From: Actinacidiphila glaucinigra
Lineage (GTDB): Bacteria > Actinomycetota > Actinomycetes > Streptomycetales > Streptomycetaceae
Assembly (NCBI RefSeq): GCF_900188405.1
Contig: NZ_FZOF01000006.1
Coordinates: forward strand, 1 to 64,000
DNA: 64,000 nucleotides
Direction of reading: 5' to 3'
Position numbers and translations under genes: made by a program. This document shows positions 1 through 9,063 of this stretch, in pieces. The notes beneath the pieces are model-generated. The model had not been told where the DNA came from. It did no database searches and saw nothing but the letters and a program-made list of their open reading frames with translations. Numbering within the stretch: position 1 is the first letter of the stretch; the number at the start of each line of letters is the position of its first letter.

Positions 1-265
1 CGGGGGTGGTGCCGGTGCCGTCCTCGACGTACAGGTGGATCCCGCAGGCCTCGGCCGCGGCCCGGCGTACCGCCTCCAACGGAAGTTCCAGGCCCCGTGA
101 CAGACCCTCCAGCGTGGACTGCTGCGGCATCCGGGCCACCCGCGCGGTCGTCGCCAGGTGATGCACCGTCGACCGCGGGACACCACCGCGCCGCGCCACC
201 TCACCGTACGACCAGCCCCGCTGCTCCAGCCGGCGCTTGATCAGTTCCTGCAGTGCGTTCACCAC
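1..265 (-). CDS. Helix-turn-helix (XRE-like) transcriptional regulator, N-terminal part
   Basis: The gene runs off the left edge, so only about 88 N-terminal residues are visible. They start V(V)NALQELIKRRLEQRGW and continue with SYGEVARRGGVPRSTVHHL, a typical helix-turn-helix of the Cro/C1 type used by many Streptomyces DNA-binding proteins. Two adjacent GTG codons (265 and 262) can start it. The one at 265 is preferred because AGGAAG lies ten bases upstream. The next segment (LEGLSRGLELPLEAVRRAA) is the usual continuation of such domains. The target and the C-terminal half cannot be judged from this window. Confidence 0.7.
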   Translation of the reverse strand, partial: MVNALQELIKRRLEQRGWSYGEVARRGGVPRSTVHHLATTARVARMPQQSTLEGLSRGLELPLEAVRRAAAEACGIHLYVEDGTGTTP

Positions 266-884
266 GGGATGGATTCTTCCTGCTAGCACGTCGGTTGACC
301 CGTCCGAGTGAGGTCGAGTCTACAGCGGGCCCACCCACCCGACCCGGACCCACACCCCCCCACCTGCACCTTCACCCCGGTGTGCCACGCCGTACGGAGC
401 GAACTGCCGCGAAATGCTTGCCGCGGGGCGGGCCAGGGGCTAGCGTCCAATGTCATCAGACAACTCGTCCGATGACTATGGACGACGCGGCGCGGACCCG
501 CTTCCGCCCACCCGCCCCACCGGGCTCCCCCGCGAAGGCGGTCCGCATCCCGGAATCCCGGCGGCGATTCCGCGCTCCCCCGGGCGGTTTTGTCCGGCGT
601 CGCCAAAACTGCCCTCCCTTCTCCGAATCCCGTACCTTCAACGCTCCGGGACGCGGCGCGTCACGCCCGGCGCCGGTCACGTCGGACGGAATCTAGAGGT
701 GATCAACGCCCCCGAAACCCGGTTGCCCAAAACTGGCCGCTTTTGCCCCATCCGATCAAGTGATTCAACGTCATGGGCATTGCTCTCAGCACATGCCGAC
801 AGCAGATATATGCATGCTGCCTCGGCTCCCCCGGCCGGACCGCCGTCCGCACGCTGATCACTTGCAGCAGAACCCGGGAGTGGT
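266..884. other. Intergenic stretch without a recognisable gene
   Basis: No open frame here looks like a protein: frames open on both strands give arginine- and proline-rich translations without family resemblance. The stretch holds a promoter-like pair TTGCCG (about 419) and TAGCGT (441) followed by an inverted repeat at 453-475. The part nearest the downstream gene (about 690-850) is less GC-rich than its surroundings and may carry the promoter of the gene starting at 885. Confidence 0.5.
453..475 (+). promoter_or_regulatory. Inverted repeat resembling a GntR/FadR-type operator
   Basis: The sequence TCATCAGACAA, one central C, then TCGTCCGATGA is an imperfect palindrome with 9 of 11 positions paired. 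It sits about where transcription would start from the TTGCCG / TAGCGT promoter-like pair just upstream. FadR-subfamily GntR repressors often bind such sites, but no regulator of that family and no plausible plus-strand target gene is visible nearby. It could be the leftover control region of a lost gene. Confidence 0.4.
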
Positions 885-1361
885 ATGTGCGACGAATTCT
901 GCGGGCCCGCCCTCGCGGCATGGCTCGCCCGAGGAGCCGACGGGACAAGGCGCCGCCTCGACGAGTGGGCGCGTGCCAGGAACGGGGTGGCGCTGCTGCC
1001 GGTCGGCCACCGGTGGGACGCCGTCAGGATCCCCGAACGGCCCGGCCACCAGGTCCTCGCACGGCTGCGGGACAGCGCCGCGCCCGTCGGGCCCGCCATG
1101 TGGGACCGGCGCTGCGGCTTCCTGTACTTCCTGGTGCCGCCCCGTGCCGGGGACGTCTGGTCCCCGCTCGGGCTGCGCTTCCTGACCCGCGGCGGATGGC
1201 TGGCCGCCGCCGACCCGCGGCAGCCCGCCCGGCACCCTGCCCTGTGGCTCTGCTCCGGGGGCGACGCCGAACTCACCGGCCCGGCATATCTCTACCTCGC
1301 CTGCCTGGAGGTGCTGACCGCCGGCGCCCGCCCCCTGCCGCGGGTGTCCGCGCCCCTGTGA
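885..1361 (+). CDS. Small conserved-looking hypothetical protein
   Basis: The 158-residue product begins MCDEFCGPALAAWLARGADG and contains the stretches GVALLPVGHRWDAVRIPE and FLYFLVPP. It has no signal peptide, no membrane segment and no catalytic motif I can name. Short Streptomyces proteins with the WDAVR and YFLVPP pattern exist, usually annotated as hypothetical. The ATG has a good ribosome-binding site (GGGAG, about five bases away). It converges tail-to-tail with the polysialyltransferase-family gene, with only 16 bases between the stops. Confidence 0.7.
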   Translation: MCDEFCGPALAAWLARGADGTRRRLDEWARARNGVALLPVGHRWDAVRIPERPGHQVLARLRDSAAPVGPAMWDRRCGFLYFLVPPRAGDVWSPLGLRFLTRGGWLAAADPRQPARHPALWLCSGGDAELTGPAYLYLACLEVLTAGARPLPRVSAPL

Positions 1362-1377
1362 GCCGGCCGCCAGCCGT

Positions 1378-2742
1378 TCACGTCCGCAGCGCCCGCCCGC
1401 CGCGCACGGCGCCCACCGCCCGTGCGGTGCGCACCATCCGGCGCACGGCGGGGTGGCGGCGCAGGGCCCCGGCACGGACCGGGCTGCCCCCGGGCAGCCG
1501 CAGGCTGGTGAGCCGGCGCCGCTTGAAGTACTGCGGGTGGCGCGGCAGATGACGGCGGAGCCACTCCTCGGCCTCCGGGCGCAGCGCCGGGTGGAGACGG
1601 GCCTGCATGCAGTACCCCACGGTCCGCAGCAGCGGGGCCAGGGTCGCCTCCACCACCTCGACGGTCAGGGCCGGCGCACGGCCGAGGAGCCCGGTGTCCC
1701 GCTCCAGGTCGGGAAGGGCGGCGTCGACGAGGGTGAGCGGAACGCGGTCCGCGTTCTCGTACGGGGCCATCCGCTCCAGCAGCCGTCCGGTGCCGACGCG
1801 GGCGGCGGGGATGCCGTGCAGGGCCGCGGCGGTGACCAGGGCGGCCGAGGAGCAGCCGACGACCAGCGCGGGACGGAACCGCGTCAGGAGCGCCTCGGCG
1901 GCGACGGGGCCCTCCAGGACCGCCAGTTCCACGCCGAGTTCGGCGGCGGTCCGGCCCAGCGAGTGCGCCAGGTCCCGGGGCGCGCCGGGGCCGGGGGCGT
2001 ACAGCAGCGAGGTGTGACCCGCCGCGACCGCGCCGCGGAGCATGCGCGCGTGGAGCCCGGCCTCCTCGCGTTCGTCCACGAGGCCGCTCGCGCTCAGGTG
2101 CTCGCCGAGCAGGAGGGCGGTGTGCCGTTCCGGAACCGGCGGGACGAGATCCGCGTCCGCCATCCCCTCCAGCGTGCGCAGCAGGACGTCCCCGGGGACG
2201 GCGACGGGCTCGACCGCGTGCTCGGCGAGCAGCATCGGGCGCAGCCCCGGCAGCAGGTCGACATGGAGCAGCCGCACGATGCGGCAGCTCAGGCCCGCGG
2301 GCAGCCGGTCGGCGGTGGGGCCGTAGCCCGTCAGACCGGCGGCGTACACATGGACCGGGCTCTCGGCGAAGATCTCGGCGACCGAGCGGGCCGGCGGGGA
2401 GTGCGGCGCCTCGCAGACGAGCTCCACGGGGCCGTCGCCCAGGTCCCAGGCGAGCCGCAGCGCCCGCTCCCACAGGGTGAGGTCCTCCTCGCGGGGCGCC
2501 CAGTCCGCCGGATGGTGCGGGGCGATGGCGGCGTTCCAGGAGCGCACGGCGTCGAAATCGGGGCGCAGGGCCGCGAAGCCAGGCGTGCGGTCGAGGGGTG
2601 TGGCGAGCTCGGGGACGGCCGAGACGTCGCTCACCACGAGAAGACGGCGGCGGCCCTCACGGGGTCCGAACAACCCCGCCCGGATGGCCGCCGTGACGGT
2701 CGCCGCCGCGTACAAGGTGGCGGCGAAGAAGATCTGGGTCAT
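1378..2742 (-). CDS. Alpha-2,8-polysialyltransferase (POLYST) family protein
   Basis: The 454-residue protein starts MTQIFFAATLYAAATVTAAI, the usual opening of actinobacterial proteins assigned to the polysialyltransferase family. Such proteins have a two-lobed glycosyltransferase-like fold: the first half carries RLLVVSDVSAVPEL and the second half the VVGCSSAALVTAAALHGIP motif typical of a nucleotide-sugar-binding lobe. The ATG at 2742 follows AAGGACGA; upstream in-frame starts add a basic tail of about 41 residues and lack support. Bacterial homologues may polymerise sialic acid-like sugars, but the true substrate in Streptomyces is not known. No sialic acid synthesis or capsule export genes are seen around it. 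Confidence 0.75.
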   Translation of the reverse strand: MTQIFFAATLYAAATVTAAIRAGLFGPREGRRRLLVVSDVSAVPELATPLDRTPGFAALRPDFDAVRSWNAAIAPHHPADWAPREEDLTLWERALRLAWDLGDGPVELVCEAPHSPPARSVAEIFAESPVHVYAAGLTGYGPTADRLPAGLSCRIVRLLHVDLLPGLRPMLLAEHAVEPVAVPGDVLLRTLEGMADADLVPPVPERHTALLLGEHLSASGLVDEREEAGLHARMLRGAVAAGHTSLLYAPGPGAPRDLAHSLGRTAAELGVELAVLEGPVAAEALLTRFRPALVVGCSSAALVTAAALHGIPAARVGTGRLLERMAPYENADRVPLTLVDAALPDLERDTGLLGRAPALTVEVVEATLAPLLRTVGYCMQARLHPALRPEAEEWLRRHLPRHPQYFKRRRLTSLRLPGGSPVRAGALRRHPAVRRMVRTARAVGAVRGGRALRT

Positions 2743-3011
2743 CGACTCGTCCTTCGTGTCACCGCGCGCCCGGCGCGGCTTCCGGTCCGGGGCGCGGCGC
2801 TGCCGCTCGGCCATCAGCATCACCGACCGGCTCCCGCCGGTCCAAGCCACGGCGCCGGATGTCACCGGTCCGAGTGAGCGGGGGCCCGGAACGACCCGCA
2901 GCGCGTGCGCCGGAAAAAACTTCCGCCGACGTGTCGATCCGCGCGCCGCCCGTTCGACGCGTAGGCAGGAGCGGGGAGGATCCCCTCCGGTACACGAAGA
3001 AGGAGAACGCG

Positions 3012-3377
3012 ATGCGTTTCATGTCCCTGATCCGGATCAACGAGGACAACGTTCCCGAGGGCGGTCCCGACGAACGGCTGATGGAGGAGATGGGCACGCT
3101 CATCGAGGAGATGTCCAAGGCCGGGGTGCTGCTGGACACGGCCGGTCTGCGGCACACCTCCGAGGGGACGCGGCTGCACTGGGACCACGGGAAGCTGTCC
3201 GTCGTCGACGGGCCCTTCACCGAGTCCAAGGAGTTCATCGGCGGCTACGCGATCATCCAGGCGAAGTCGAAGGAGGAGGCCGTCGAGTGGACCAAGCGCT
3301 TCCTGCAGATCCACGGCGACGCCTGGGAGATCACCTGCGAGCTGCGGCAGGTCGAGGAGGCCCCGGAGCTCTCCTGA
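3012..3377 (+). CDS. YCII/DGPF-domain protein
   Basis: This 121-residue protein is a member of the YCII-related family with the signature VVDGPFTESKEFIGGYAI, from which the name DGPF comes. The fold is a ferredoxin-like dimer; the function of most members is unknown. The ATG follows GAAGGAGAACGCG. The gene lies 51 bases upstream of an ECF42-like sigma factor. DGPF proteins next to ECF42 sigma factors are a known genomic association in actinobacteria and are often the targets or partners of that sigma factor. Confidence 0.88.
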   Translation: MRFMSLIRINEDNVPEGGPDERLMEEMGTLIEEMSKAGVLLDTAGLRHTSEGTRLHWDHGKLSVVDGPFTESKEFIGGYAIIQAKSKEEAVEWTKRFLQIHGDAWEITCELRQVEEAPELS

Positions 3378-3428
3378 GCGCCGCCGCCGGCCGCCGGTTG
3401 CCCTCGCCGGGAGCGGCTGCTCTGATGG

Positions 3429-4739
3429 GTGGCTGTGACGGCTTCGGCTCCCGCTTCAGGCACCGATGACGCCCGCCGCGCGATCGAGGCGGTGTGGCGG
3501 ATCGAGTCGGCCCGGGTGATCGCCGGTGTCGCGCGGATCGTGCGCGACATCGGCGTCGCCGAGGAACTCGCCCAGGACGCCCTGGTCGCCGCGCTGGAGC
3601 AGTGGCCGGTGGCCGGCGTCCCGGACAACCCGGGCGCCTGGCTGACGGCCACGGCGAAGCACCGCGCGATCGACCTCGTCCGCCGCAAGGAGGTCTTCGC
3701 GCGCAAGCTCCGGGAACTGGGCCACACCCTGGAGGAGGACGGGGCGTACGAGCCGGACTTCGCGGCGGCGGAGGCCGCCGCCGACGGCGACATCGAGGAC
3801 GACCTGCTGCGGCTGGTCTTCACCGCCTGCCACCCGGTGCTGTCCACCGAGGCCCGCGTGGCGCTCACGCTGCGACTGCTCGGCGGTCTGACGACCCCCG
3901 AGATCGCGCGCGCCTTCCTGGTCCCGGAGGCGACCGTCGCCCAGCGCATCGTGCGGGCGAAGCGGACGCTGGCGAAGGCGGACGTGCCCTTCGAGCAGCC
4001 GCACGGGCCCGAGCGCGTCGAGCGGCTCTCCTCCGTCCTGGAGGTCATCTACCTGGTCTTCAACGAGGGCTACTCGGCGACCGCGGGCGACGACTGGATG
4101 CGCCCGGCCTTGTGCGAGGACGCGCTGCGCCTGGCCAGGGTGCTGGCGGGGCTGATGCCCAAGGAGCCCGAGGCGCACGGCCTGGCCGCGCTGCTGGAGA
4201 TCCAGGCCTCGCGTTCCGCGGCCCGTACCGGCCCCGACGGGCAGCCCGTCCTGCTGGCCGACCAGGACCGGCGGCGCTGGGACCAGCTGCTGATCCGGCG
4301 CGGTTTCGCCGCCCTGGCCCGCGCCGAGGCGGCGGGCGGTCCGCCGGGCCCGTACACGCTGCAGGCCGCCATCGCCGCCTGCCACGCCCACGCCCTGCAC
4401 TCGCGGGACACGGACTGGCGGCGGATCGCGGAGCTGTACGCGGCCCTGGCGCGGCGCACGCCGACCCCCGTGGTGGAACTCAACCGGGCGGTCGCGGTCA
4501 CCATGGCGTACGGGCCGCGGGAAGGACTCGCGCTCGTGGACCGGCTCATCGACGAGCCGGCGCTGCGCGGTTACCACCTGCTGCCGAGCGTCCGCGGTGA
4601 TCTGCTGGAGCGCCTCGGCCGGCACGCCGAGGCCCGCGAGGAGTTCCTGCGCGCCGCCTCCCTGACCCGCAACGAGCGCGAACGGGCCCTGCTGGTCGAA
4701 CGCGCCGCCCGGGCGAGCCTTGCGGCCAAAGGCCGCTAG
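3429..4739 (+). CDS. ECF42-like RNA polymerase sigma factor with C-terminal TPR-like extension
   Basis: The 436-residue product has sigma region 2 at about residues 10-90 (ELAQDALVAALEQWP, GAWLTATAKHRAIDLVRRKE) and region 4 at about 115-175 (LTLRLLGGLTTPEIARAFLV). After these comes a long helical C-terminal part, including VFNEGYSA and HALHSRDTDWRRIAELYAAL. Such an extension is typical of the ECF42 group, where no anti-sigma factor is encoded nearby and the tail is thought to control activity. The start is taken as GTG 3429; a GTG two codons later is also possible, and the ribosome-binding site is weak. The preceding DGPF gene supports the ECF42 assignment. Confidence 0.88.
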   Translation: MAVTASAPASGTDDARRAIEAVWRIESARVIAGVARIVRDIGVAEELAQDALVAALEQWPVAGVPDNPGAWLTATAKHRAIDLVRRKEVFARKLRELGHTLEEDGAYEPDFAAAEAAADGDIEDDLLRLVFTACHPVLSTEARVALTLRLLGGLTTPEIARAFLVPEATVAQRIVRAKRTLAKADVPFEQPHGPERVERLSSVLEVIYLVFNEGYSATAGDDWMRPALCEDALRLARVLAGLMPKEPEAHGLAALLEIQASRSAARTGPDGQPVLLADQDRRRWDQLLIRRGFAALARAEAAGGPPGPYTLQAAIAACHAHALHSRDTDWRRIAELYAALARRTPTPVVELNRAVAVTMAYGPREGLALVDRLIDEPALRGYHLLPSVRGDLLERLGRHAEAREEFLRAASLTRNERERALLVERAARASLAAKGR

Positions 4740-4756
4740 GCCGTCTCGTGACATGC

Positions 4757-4873
4757 CCTCCCCCCACCTTCGGCCGGGGGAGTTGTCGAATCGTCCGAGT
4801 CAGCCCACTGAGAGGACGACTCTCCGCCTCGCGACGCACCGCACCCGGGGGCACCTCCCAGCGTCGGCTGGGG
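4757..4873. repeat. Two intergenic hairpin-forming palindromes
   Basis: CTCCCCC (4758-4764) pairs with GGGGGAG (4776-4782), and CCCAGC (4857-4862) pairs with GCTGGG (4867-4872). They lie between the convergent sigma factor and DUF2933 genes. The first could end transcription of the sigma factor gene. Similar short palindromes with a central TCGGC are scattered through Streptomyces intergenic regions, so these may also be copies of a dispersed small repeat. Confidence 0.4.
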
Positions 4874-4895
4874 CAGCCCCTGTTGACGACCCGGC

Positions 4896-5162
4896 CTAGG
4901 GGGTCGGCGGCCGGGCTCCGGACGACGGGCGGCGGGCGCGGCCACCGGTGCTGTCGATGGCCTCGACGACGGGATGGCGGTGGGCCTGGGGCCCGCGCAG
5001 GGCGTGCAGCATCACGAACATCATCAGCGGGCCGAACAGGGCCACGGCAAGGATGAAGATCGCGCCGATCGGCACGCCCAGCCCGACCGCGACCACCACC
5101 GCCGCCGCCGCGACGAGCCCGAGAAGCCCGTAGTGGCGGCCGGTCACCCTCGTCCTGTCCAT
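4896..5162 (-). CDS. DUF2933-like small membrane protein
   Basis: The 88-residue protein starts MDRTRVTGRHYGLLGLVAA. It has two hydrophobic segments, at about residues 10-26 (LLGLVAAAAVVVAVGLGV) and 28-50 (IGAIFILAVALFGPLMMFVML), followed by a polar histidine- and arginine-rich tail. The phrase GPLMMFVMLH matches the DUF2933 pattern of actinobacterial membrane proteins, often found near metal or copper homeostasis genes; no such gene is seen here. The ATG is chosen for the GGGAGG six bases upstream. Function unknown. Confidence 0.7.
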   Translation of the reverse strand: MDRTRVTGRHYGLLGLVAAAAVVVAVGLGVPIGAIFILAVALFGPLMMFVMLHALRGPQAHRHPVVEAIDSTGGRARRPSSGARPPTP

Positions 5163-5548
5163 CGCGGCCTCCCGCGGTCTCGCCGACGGCCCGCTTCTCA
5201 TCGTACGGCGGCAGCCGCACGCCGCATCCGCACACCAACGCCCCCTGCCCGCGGCCCGGGTGACGGACGGGCCCGCGGCGACGGCGCGCGCCCCCCGAAG
5301 TCACGCGCGGACCACCGCGCGCCCTCACCGAGGGCCGCCGGGCGGGTGGACATACATCCCGCTCATGGGATCATCCTGCGGTGCGCCGCCCGCGGCGCGG
5401 CGGGAACCGCGGCCCGCGCGCGGGGCGTCGCCACATGCGGCCGCCGCGTCACCGGAGTCCGGAGCGTCCCTCCGCACGGTCCCCGCCCCACGCGTACGAC
5501 CGCGCGCAGGACACCCATCGTCGTCGACACACCCGAGAGGGGCAGGGC
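5163..5548. other. Divergent intergenic region, nothing recognised
   Basis: The region separates the minus-strand DUF2933 gene from the plus-strand phosphatase gene and must hold both promoters. Frames that stay open across it are arginine- and proline-rich and look non-coding. No repeat, RNA gene or known operator was found. Confidence 0.5.
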
Positions 5549-6175
5549 ATGACCGGAACGGCGAGCCGCTACCTCTACCTCACCCGGCACGCCGAGGCGC
5601 TGCCGGACCAGAGCGGCCTCACGGAGAACGGCTTCCGGCAGGCCGGACTCCTCGGCGAGCGGCTGCGCGGCTCCCCGATCTCCTCCGTCCACCACGGTCC
5701 GCTGCCCGGGGCCGCCCGATCCGCGGCGCTGATCGGCGAGCGGCTGGGAAGCGGGGTGCCCGTGACGGCCGACGATCTCGCGGGGGACTACCCGCCGTAC
5801 TTCCCCGCGGAGTCCGAGCTGCCGCCGGACAGCGCGTACTACCTCTCCCGCTTCCTCGACCACTTCTCCCCCGAGGAGCGCGCCTGGGGTCCCCAACTGG
5901 CCGCCGGGGCGCTGACCCGGTTCGCCGGGCCGATGGCGGCGGGCAAGGCGGCACACGAGCTGCTCGTGACGGGCAACTTCCTGATCGGCTGGCTGGTGTC
6001 GGCGGCCCTGGACGCACCCCGCTGGCGCTGGCTCAGCCAGAACCACGCCCACGCCGCCCTGACGGTGATCCGCTACACGCCCGGCCGCCCGAACTCGGTG
6101 CTGCTCCTCAACGACATGCGGCACCTCCCCGAGGAACTGCGCTGGACCGGTTTCCCGGCCGAGCTGCACTTCTGA
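5549..6175 (+). CDS. Histidine phosphatase (phosphoglycerate mutase-like) family protein
   Basis: The 208-residue protein begins MTGTASRYLYLTRHAEALPD. The TRHAEA motif supplies the phosphorylated histidine, and QNHAHAALTVIRYTP near residue 165 supplies the second catalytic histidine. The first motif reads RHA instead of the commoner RHG. The family dephosphorylates small metabolites or proteins; the substrate cannot be told here. The ATG at 5549 has GAGAGGGGCAGGG upstream. It appears monocistronic. Confidence 0.85.
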   Translation: MTGTASRYLYLTRHAEALPDQSGLTENGFRQAGLLGERLRGSPISSVHHGPLPGAARSAALIGERLGSGVPVTADDLAGDYPPYFPAESELPPDSAYYLSRFLDHFSPEERAWGPQLAAGALTRFAGPMAAGKAAHELLVTGNFLIGWLVSAALDAPRWRWLSQNHAHAALTVIRYTPGRPNSVLLLNDMRHLPEELRWTGFPAELHF

Positions 6176-6339
6176 GGGCGGTCGCCCCGATCCCCCGGCC
6201 GGCCACCGGGCACGGCCCCGCGGCGAGCGCCGGCGCGCGGGCCCGGCATCCGGTCGGGGGACCTTGTGGCCTATGGCAGCGGCAACCCGGGCAGTGTTAG
6301 AAATGTCGACATGGTCGACGTTTTCGACCGATTCGGGGC

Positions 6340-9063
6340 GTGTCAATGCGGTCACTGACCGAGAAGGGCCCGCGGAGCGTCGCCGGACAGGTTTTCATCC
6401 TGCAGGTGGCGGTCGTGGTGCTGCTCGTCGCCTGCGGCGTGTTCGCGCTCGTCCTGCAGTCCCGGCACGACAGCGAGCGCGAGGCCGTCACCCGTTCCAC
6501 AGCCGCGGCGAGCACCTTCGCGCGCTCCCCCGGCCTGGTCGACGTGCTGAAGGAACCCGACCCCGCCAAGACCCTCCAGCCGATCACCGAACTGGCCCGC
6601 AAGGAGGCCGGGGTCGACTTCATCGTGGTGATGGACACCCACGGGATCCGCTACACGCACCCGATCCCCGGCCGGATCGGCGAGCGGTTCGTCGGCACCA
6701 TCGAGCCGTCGCTGCAGGGCGAGGTGTACACGGAGAGCGTGCACGGACCCCTCGGCCACGAGGTCCAGGCGGTGGTGCCCGTCTTCGACCCCGTCGACGA
6801 CCCGGACGGGCGGGTCGTGGCCCTGGTGTCGGCCGGTATGAAGGTCGAGAACGTGACCGGTGTGGTCGCCAGGCAGCTGCCGATCATCCTCGGCGCCGGC
6901 GCGGCGGCGCTCGCCCTGGCCATGGGCGGCACGGCACTGATCGCCAGGCGGCTGCGCCGGCAGACCCACCGCCTGGACCCGGCCGAGATGGCCCGCATGT
7001 ACGAGCACCACGACACGGTGCTGCACTCCGTGCGGGAGGGCGTGCTCATCGTCGACGACGAAGGACGGCTGCTGCTCGCCAACGACGAGGCCAGGCGTCT
7101 GCTCGACCTCGCCCCCGACGCCGAGGGCCGGCGGATCACCGACCTGCCGGGGCTCGACCCCGGCACGGTGGAGCTGCTGACCTCCCGGCGGGTGGCCACC
7201 GACGAGGTGCTCCCGGCCGGCGACCGCCTGCTGGCGGTGAACCAGCGGCCCACCGACGGCCACGGCGGCCCCAAGGGCTCGATCGCGACCCTGCGCGACT
7301 CCACCGAACTGCGGGCGCTGTCCGGCCGCGCCGAGGCCGCCAGGGAACGCCTCAAGCTGCTCTACGACGCGGGCCTGGGCATCGGCACCACCCTCGACGT
7401 GGTGCGCACCGCCGAGGAGCTGGCCCAGGTCGCCGTGCCGCGCTTCGCCGACTTCGTCACCGTCGACCTGGCCGACCCCGTGCTGCGCGGCGAGGAGCCG
7501 AGCGGCGCCGCCGGCTCCGACATGCGCCGTACGGCCGTCAACGGCGTCCGCTCCGACGCCCCGCTCTACCCGCTCGGCAAGCTGATCGACTTCCTGCCCT
7601 CCACCCCGCAGGCGCGGGGCTTCGGCAGCGGCCGCTCGGAGATCGTCGCCGACCTCTCCGCCGACCCCGGCTGGCTCGCCCAGGACCCCGAGCGCACCGA
7701 CCGGGTCGTCGGGTACGGCATCCACTCGCTGATCGCGGCCCCGCTCAAGGCGCGCGGAGTGGTGCTGGGCATCGCCAACTTCTGGCGTTCGGAGAAGCCC
7801 GAGCCGTTCGACGAGGACGACCTCTCGCTCGCCGAGGAGCTGGTGGCCCGGGCCGCGGTCAACATCGACAACGCGCGCCGCTACACCCGTGAGCACGCCC
7901 TCGCCGTCACCCTGCAGCGCAGCCTGCTGCCGCGCGCGCTGCCCGAGCAGAGCGCCCTGGACGTGGCCCACCGCTACCTGCCCGCGCAGTCCGGCGTCAG
8001 CGGCGACTGGTTCGACGTGATCCCGCTGCCGGGCAACCGGGTGGCGCTGGTGGTCGGCGACGTCGTGGGCCACGGGCTGCACGCCGCCGCGACGATGGGG
8101 CGGCTGCGTACCGCGGTGCACAACTTCTCCACCCTCGACCTGCCGCCCGACGAACTCCTCGGCCACCTCGACGACCTGGTCGGGCGCATCGACCAGGACG
8201 AGTCCGGCACCAACGTCGGGGCCGGCGTCATGGGCGCCACCTGCCTGTACGCGATCTACGACCCCGTCTCGCGGCGCTGCGCGATGGCGCGGGCCGGGCA
8301 CCATCCGCCCGCCCTGGTCCGCCCCGACGGCGGCGTGGAGTTCCCCGACCTGCCCGCGGGACCGCCGCTGGGCCTCGGCGGCATGCCGTTCCAGACCGCG
8401 GAACTGGAGCTGGCGGAGGGCACCCATCTCGTCCTGTACACCGACGGGCTGATCGAGGACCGCACCCGGGACCTCGACGTCGGCATGGAGATGCTGAGGC
8501 AGGCCCTGGCCGCGCACCCGGACCGGCCGCCCGAGGAGAGCTGCCAGGCCGTGCTGGAGGCGCTGCTGCCGGGCCGCCCCAAGGACGACGTGGCGCTGCT
8601 CATCGCCCGGACCCGCGCCACCCCCGCCGACCACGTCGCCGAGTGGGACGTGCCCGTGGATCCCGCGGCGGTGTCGGGGATGCGGGCGGCCGTCGCGGCG
8701 AAGCTGGACGAGTGGGGCCTGTCGGAGCTGGCCTTCGGCATGGAGCTGGTGCTCAGCGAACTGATCACCAACGCGATCCGCTACGGCTCCGCGCCCATCG
8801 GGGTGCGGCTGCTGCTGGACCGCACCCTGACCTGCGAGGTGTCCGACGGCAGCAGCACCTCGCCGCACCTGCGCTACGCCGCCACCACCGACGAGGGCGG
8901 CCGCGGGCTGTTCCTCGTCGCGCAGGTCGCCGAGCGCTGGGGCACCCGTTACACCCCCGAGGGCAAGGTGATCTGGGCGGAGCAGCCGCTGCCCGCCTGG
9001 GCGGACCGCGCCCTGGCGGCGGGCGCGCGTCTGACGGGCGCGGTCGACGCCCCGGCGCGGTGA
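6340..9063 (+). CDS. Membrane sensor SpoIIE-family phosphatase with PAS, GAF and ATP-binding domains
   Basis: The 907-residue product combines several modules. A membrane segment (about 18-40), an extracytoplasmic CitA/DcuS-like sensor part (to about 175, with GVDFIVVMDTHGIRYTHP) and a second membrane segment (about 180-202) form the input side. Inside are a PAS domain (about 222-325), a GAF domain (about 340-525), a PP2C/SpoIIE phosphatase (about 545-755, with SGDWFDVIPL and GDVVGHG) and an RsbW-like ATPase (about 765-895, ELVLSELITNAIRYG). The layout suggests a receptor that controls an anti-sigma factor antagonist by dephosphorylation while also carrying a kinase-like domain. GTG 6340 and ATG 6346 are both possible starts. 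Confidence 0.93.
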   Translation: MSMRSLTEKGPRSVAGQVFILQVAVVVLLVACGVFALVLQSRHDSEREAVTRSTAAASTFARSPGLVDVLKEPDPAKTLQPITELARKEAGVDFIVVMDTHGIRYTHPIPGRIGERFVGTIEPSLQGEVYTESVHGPLGHEVQAVVPVFDPVDDPDGRVVALVSAGMKVENVTGVVARQLPIILGAGAAALALAMGGTALIARRLRRQTHRLDPAEMARMYEHHDTVLHSVREGVLIVDDEGRLLLANDEARRLLDLAPDAEGRRITDLPGLDPGTVELLTSRRVATDEVLPAGDRLLAVNQRPTDGHGGPKGSIATLRDSTELRALSGRAEAARERLKLLYDAGLGIGTTLDVVRTAEELAQVAVPRFADFVTVDLADPVLRGEEPSGAAGSDMRRTAVNGVRSDAPLYPLGKLIDFLPSTPQARGFGSGRSEIVADLSADPGWLAQDPERTDRVVGYGIHSLIAAPLKARGVVLGIANFWRSEKPEPFDEDDLSLAEELVARAAVNIDNARRYTREHALAVTLQRSLLPRALPEQSALDVAHRYLPAQSGVSGDWFDVIPLPGNRVALVVGDVVGHGLHAAATMGRLRTAVHNFSTLDLPPDELLGHLDDLVGRIDQDESGTNVGAGVMGATCLYAIYDPVSRRCAMARAGHHPPALVRPDGGVEFPDLPAGPPLGLGGMPFQTAELELAEGTHLVLYTDGLIEDRTRDLDVGMEMLRQALAAHPDRPPEESCQAVLEALLPGRPKDDVALLIARTRATPADHVAEWDVPVDPAAVSGMRAAVAAKLDEWGLSELAFGMELVLSELITNAIRYGSAPIGVRLLLDRTLTCEVSDGSSTSPHLRYAATTDEGGRGLFLVAQVAERWGTRYTPEGKVIWAEQPLPAWADRALAAGARLTGAVDAPAR

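Noticed and set aside
1453..2877. A long plus-strand frame opposite the polysialyltransferase gene
   Set aside because: Composition is that of an antisense shadow in GC-rich DNA; no domain is recognisable.
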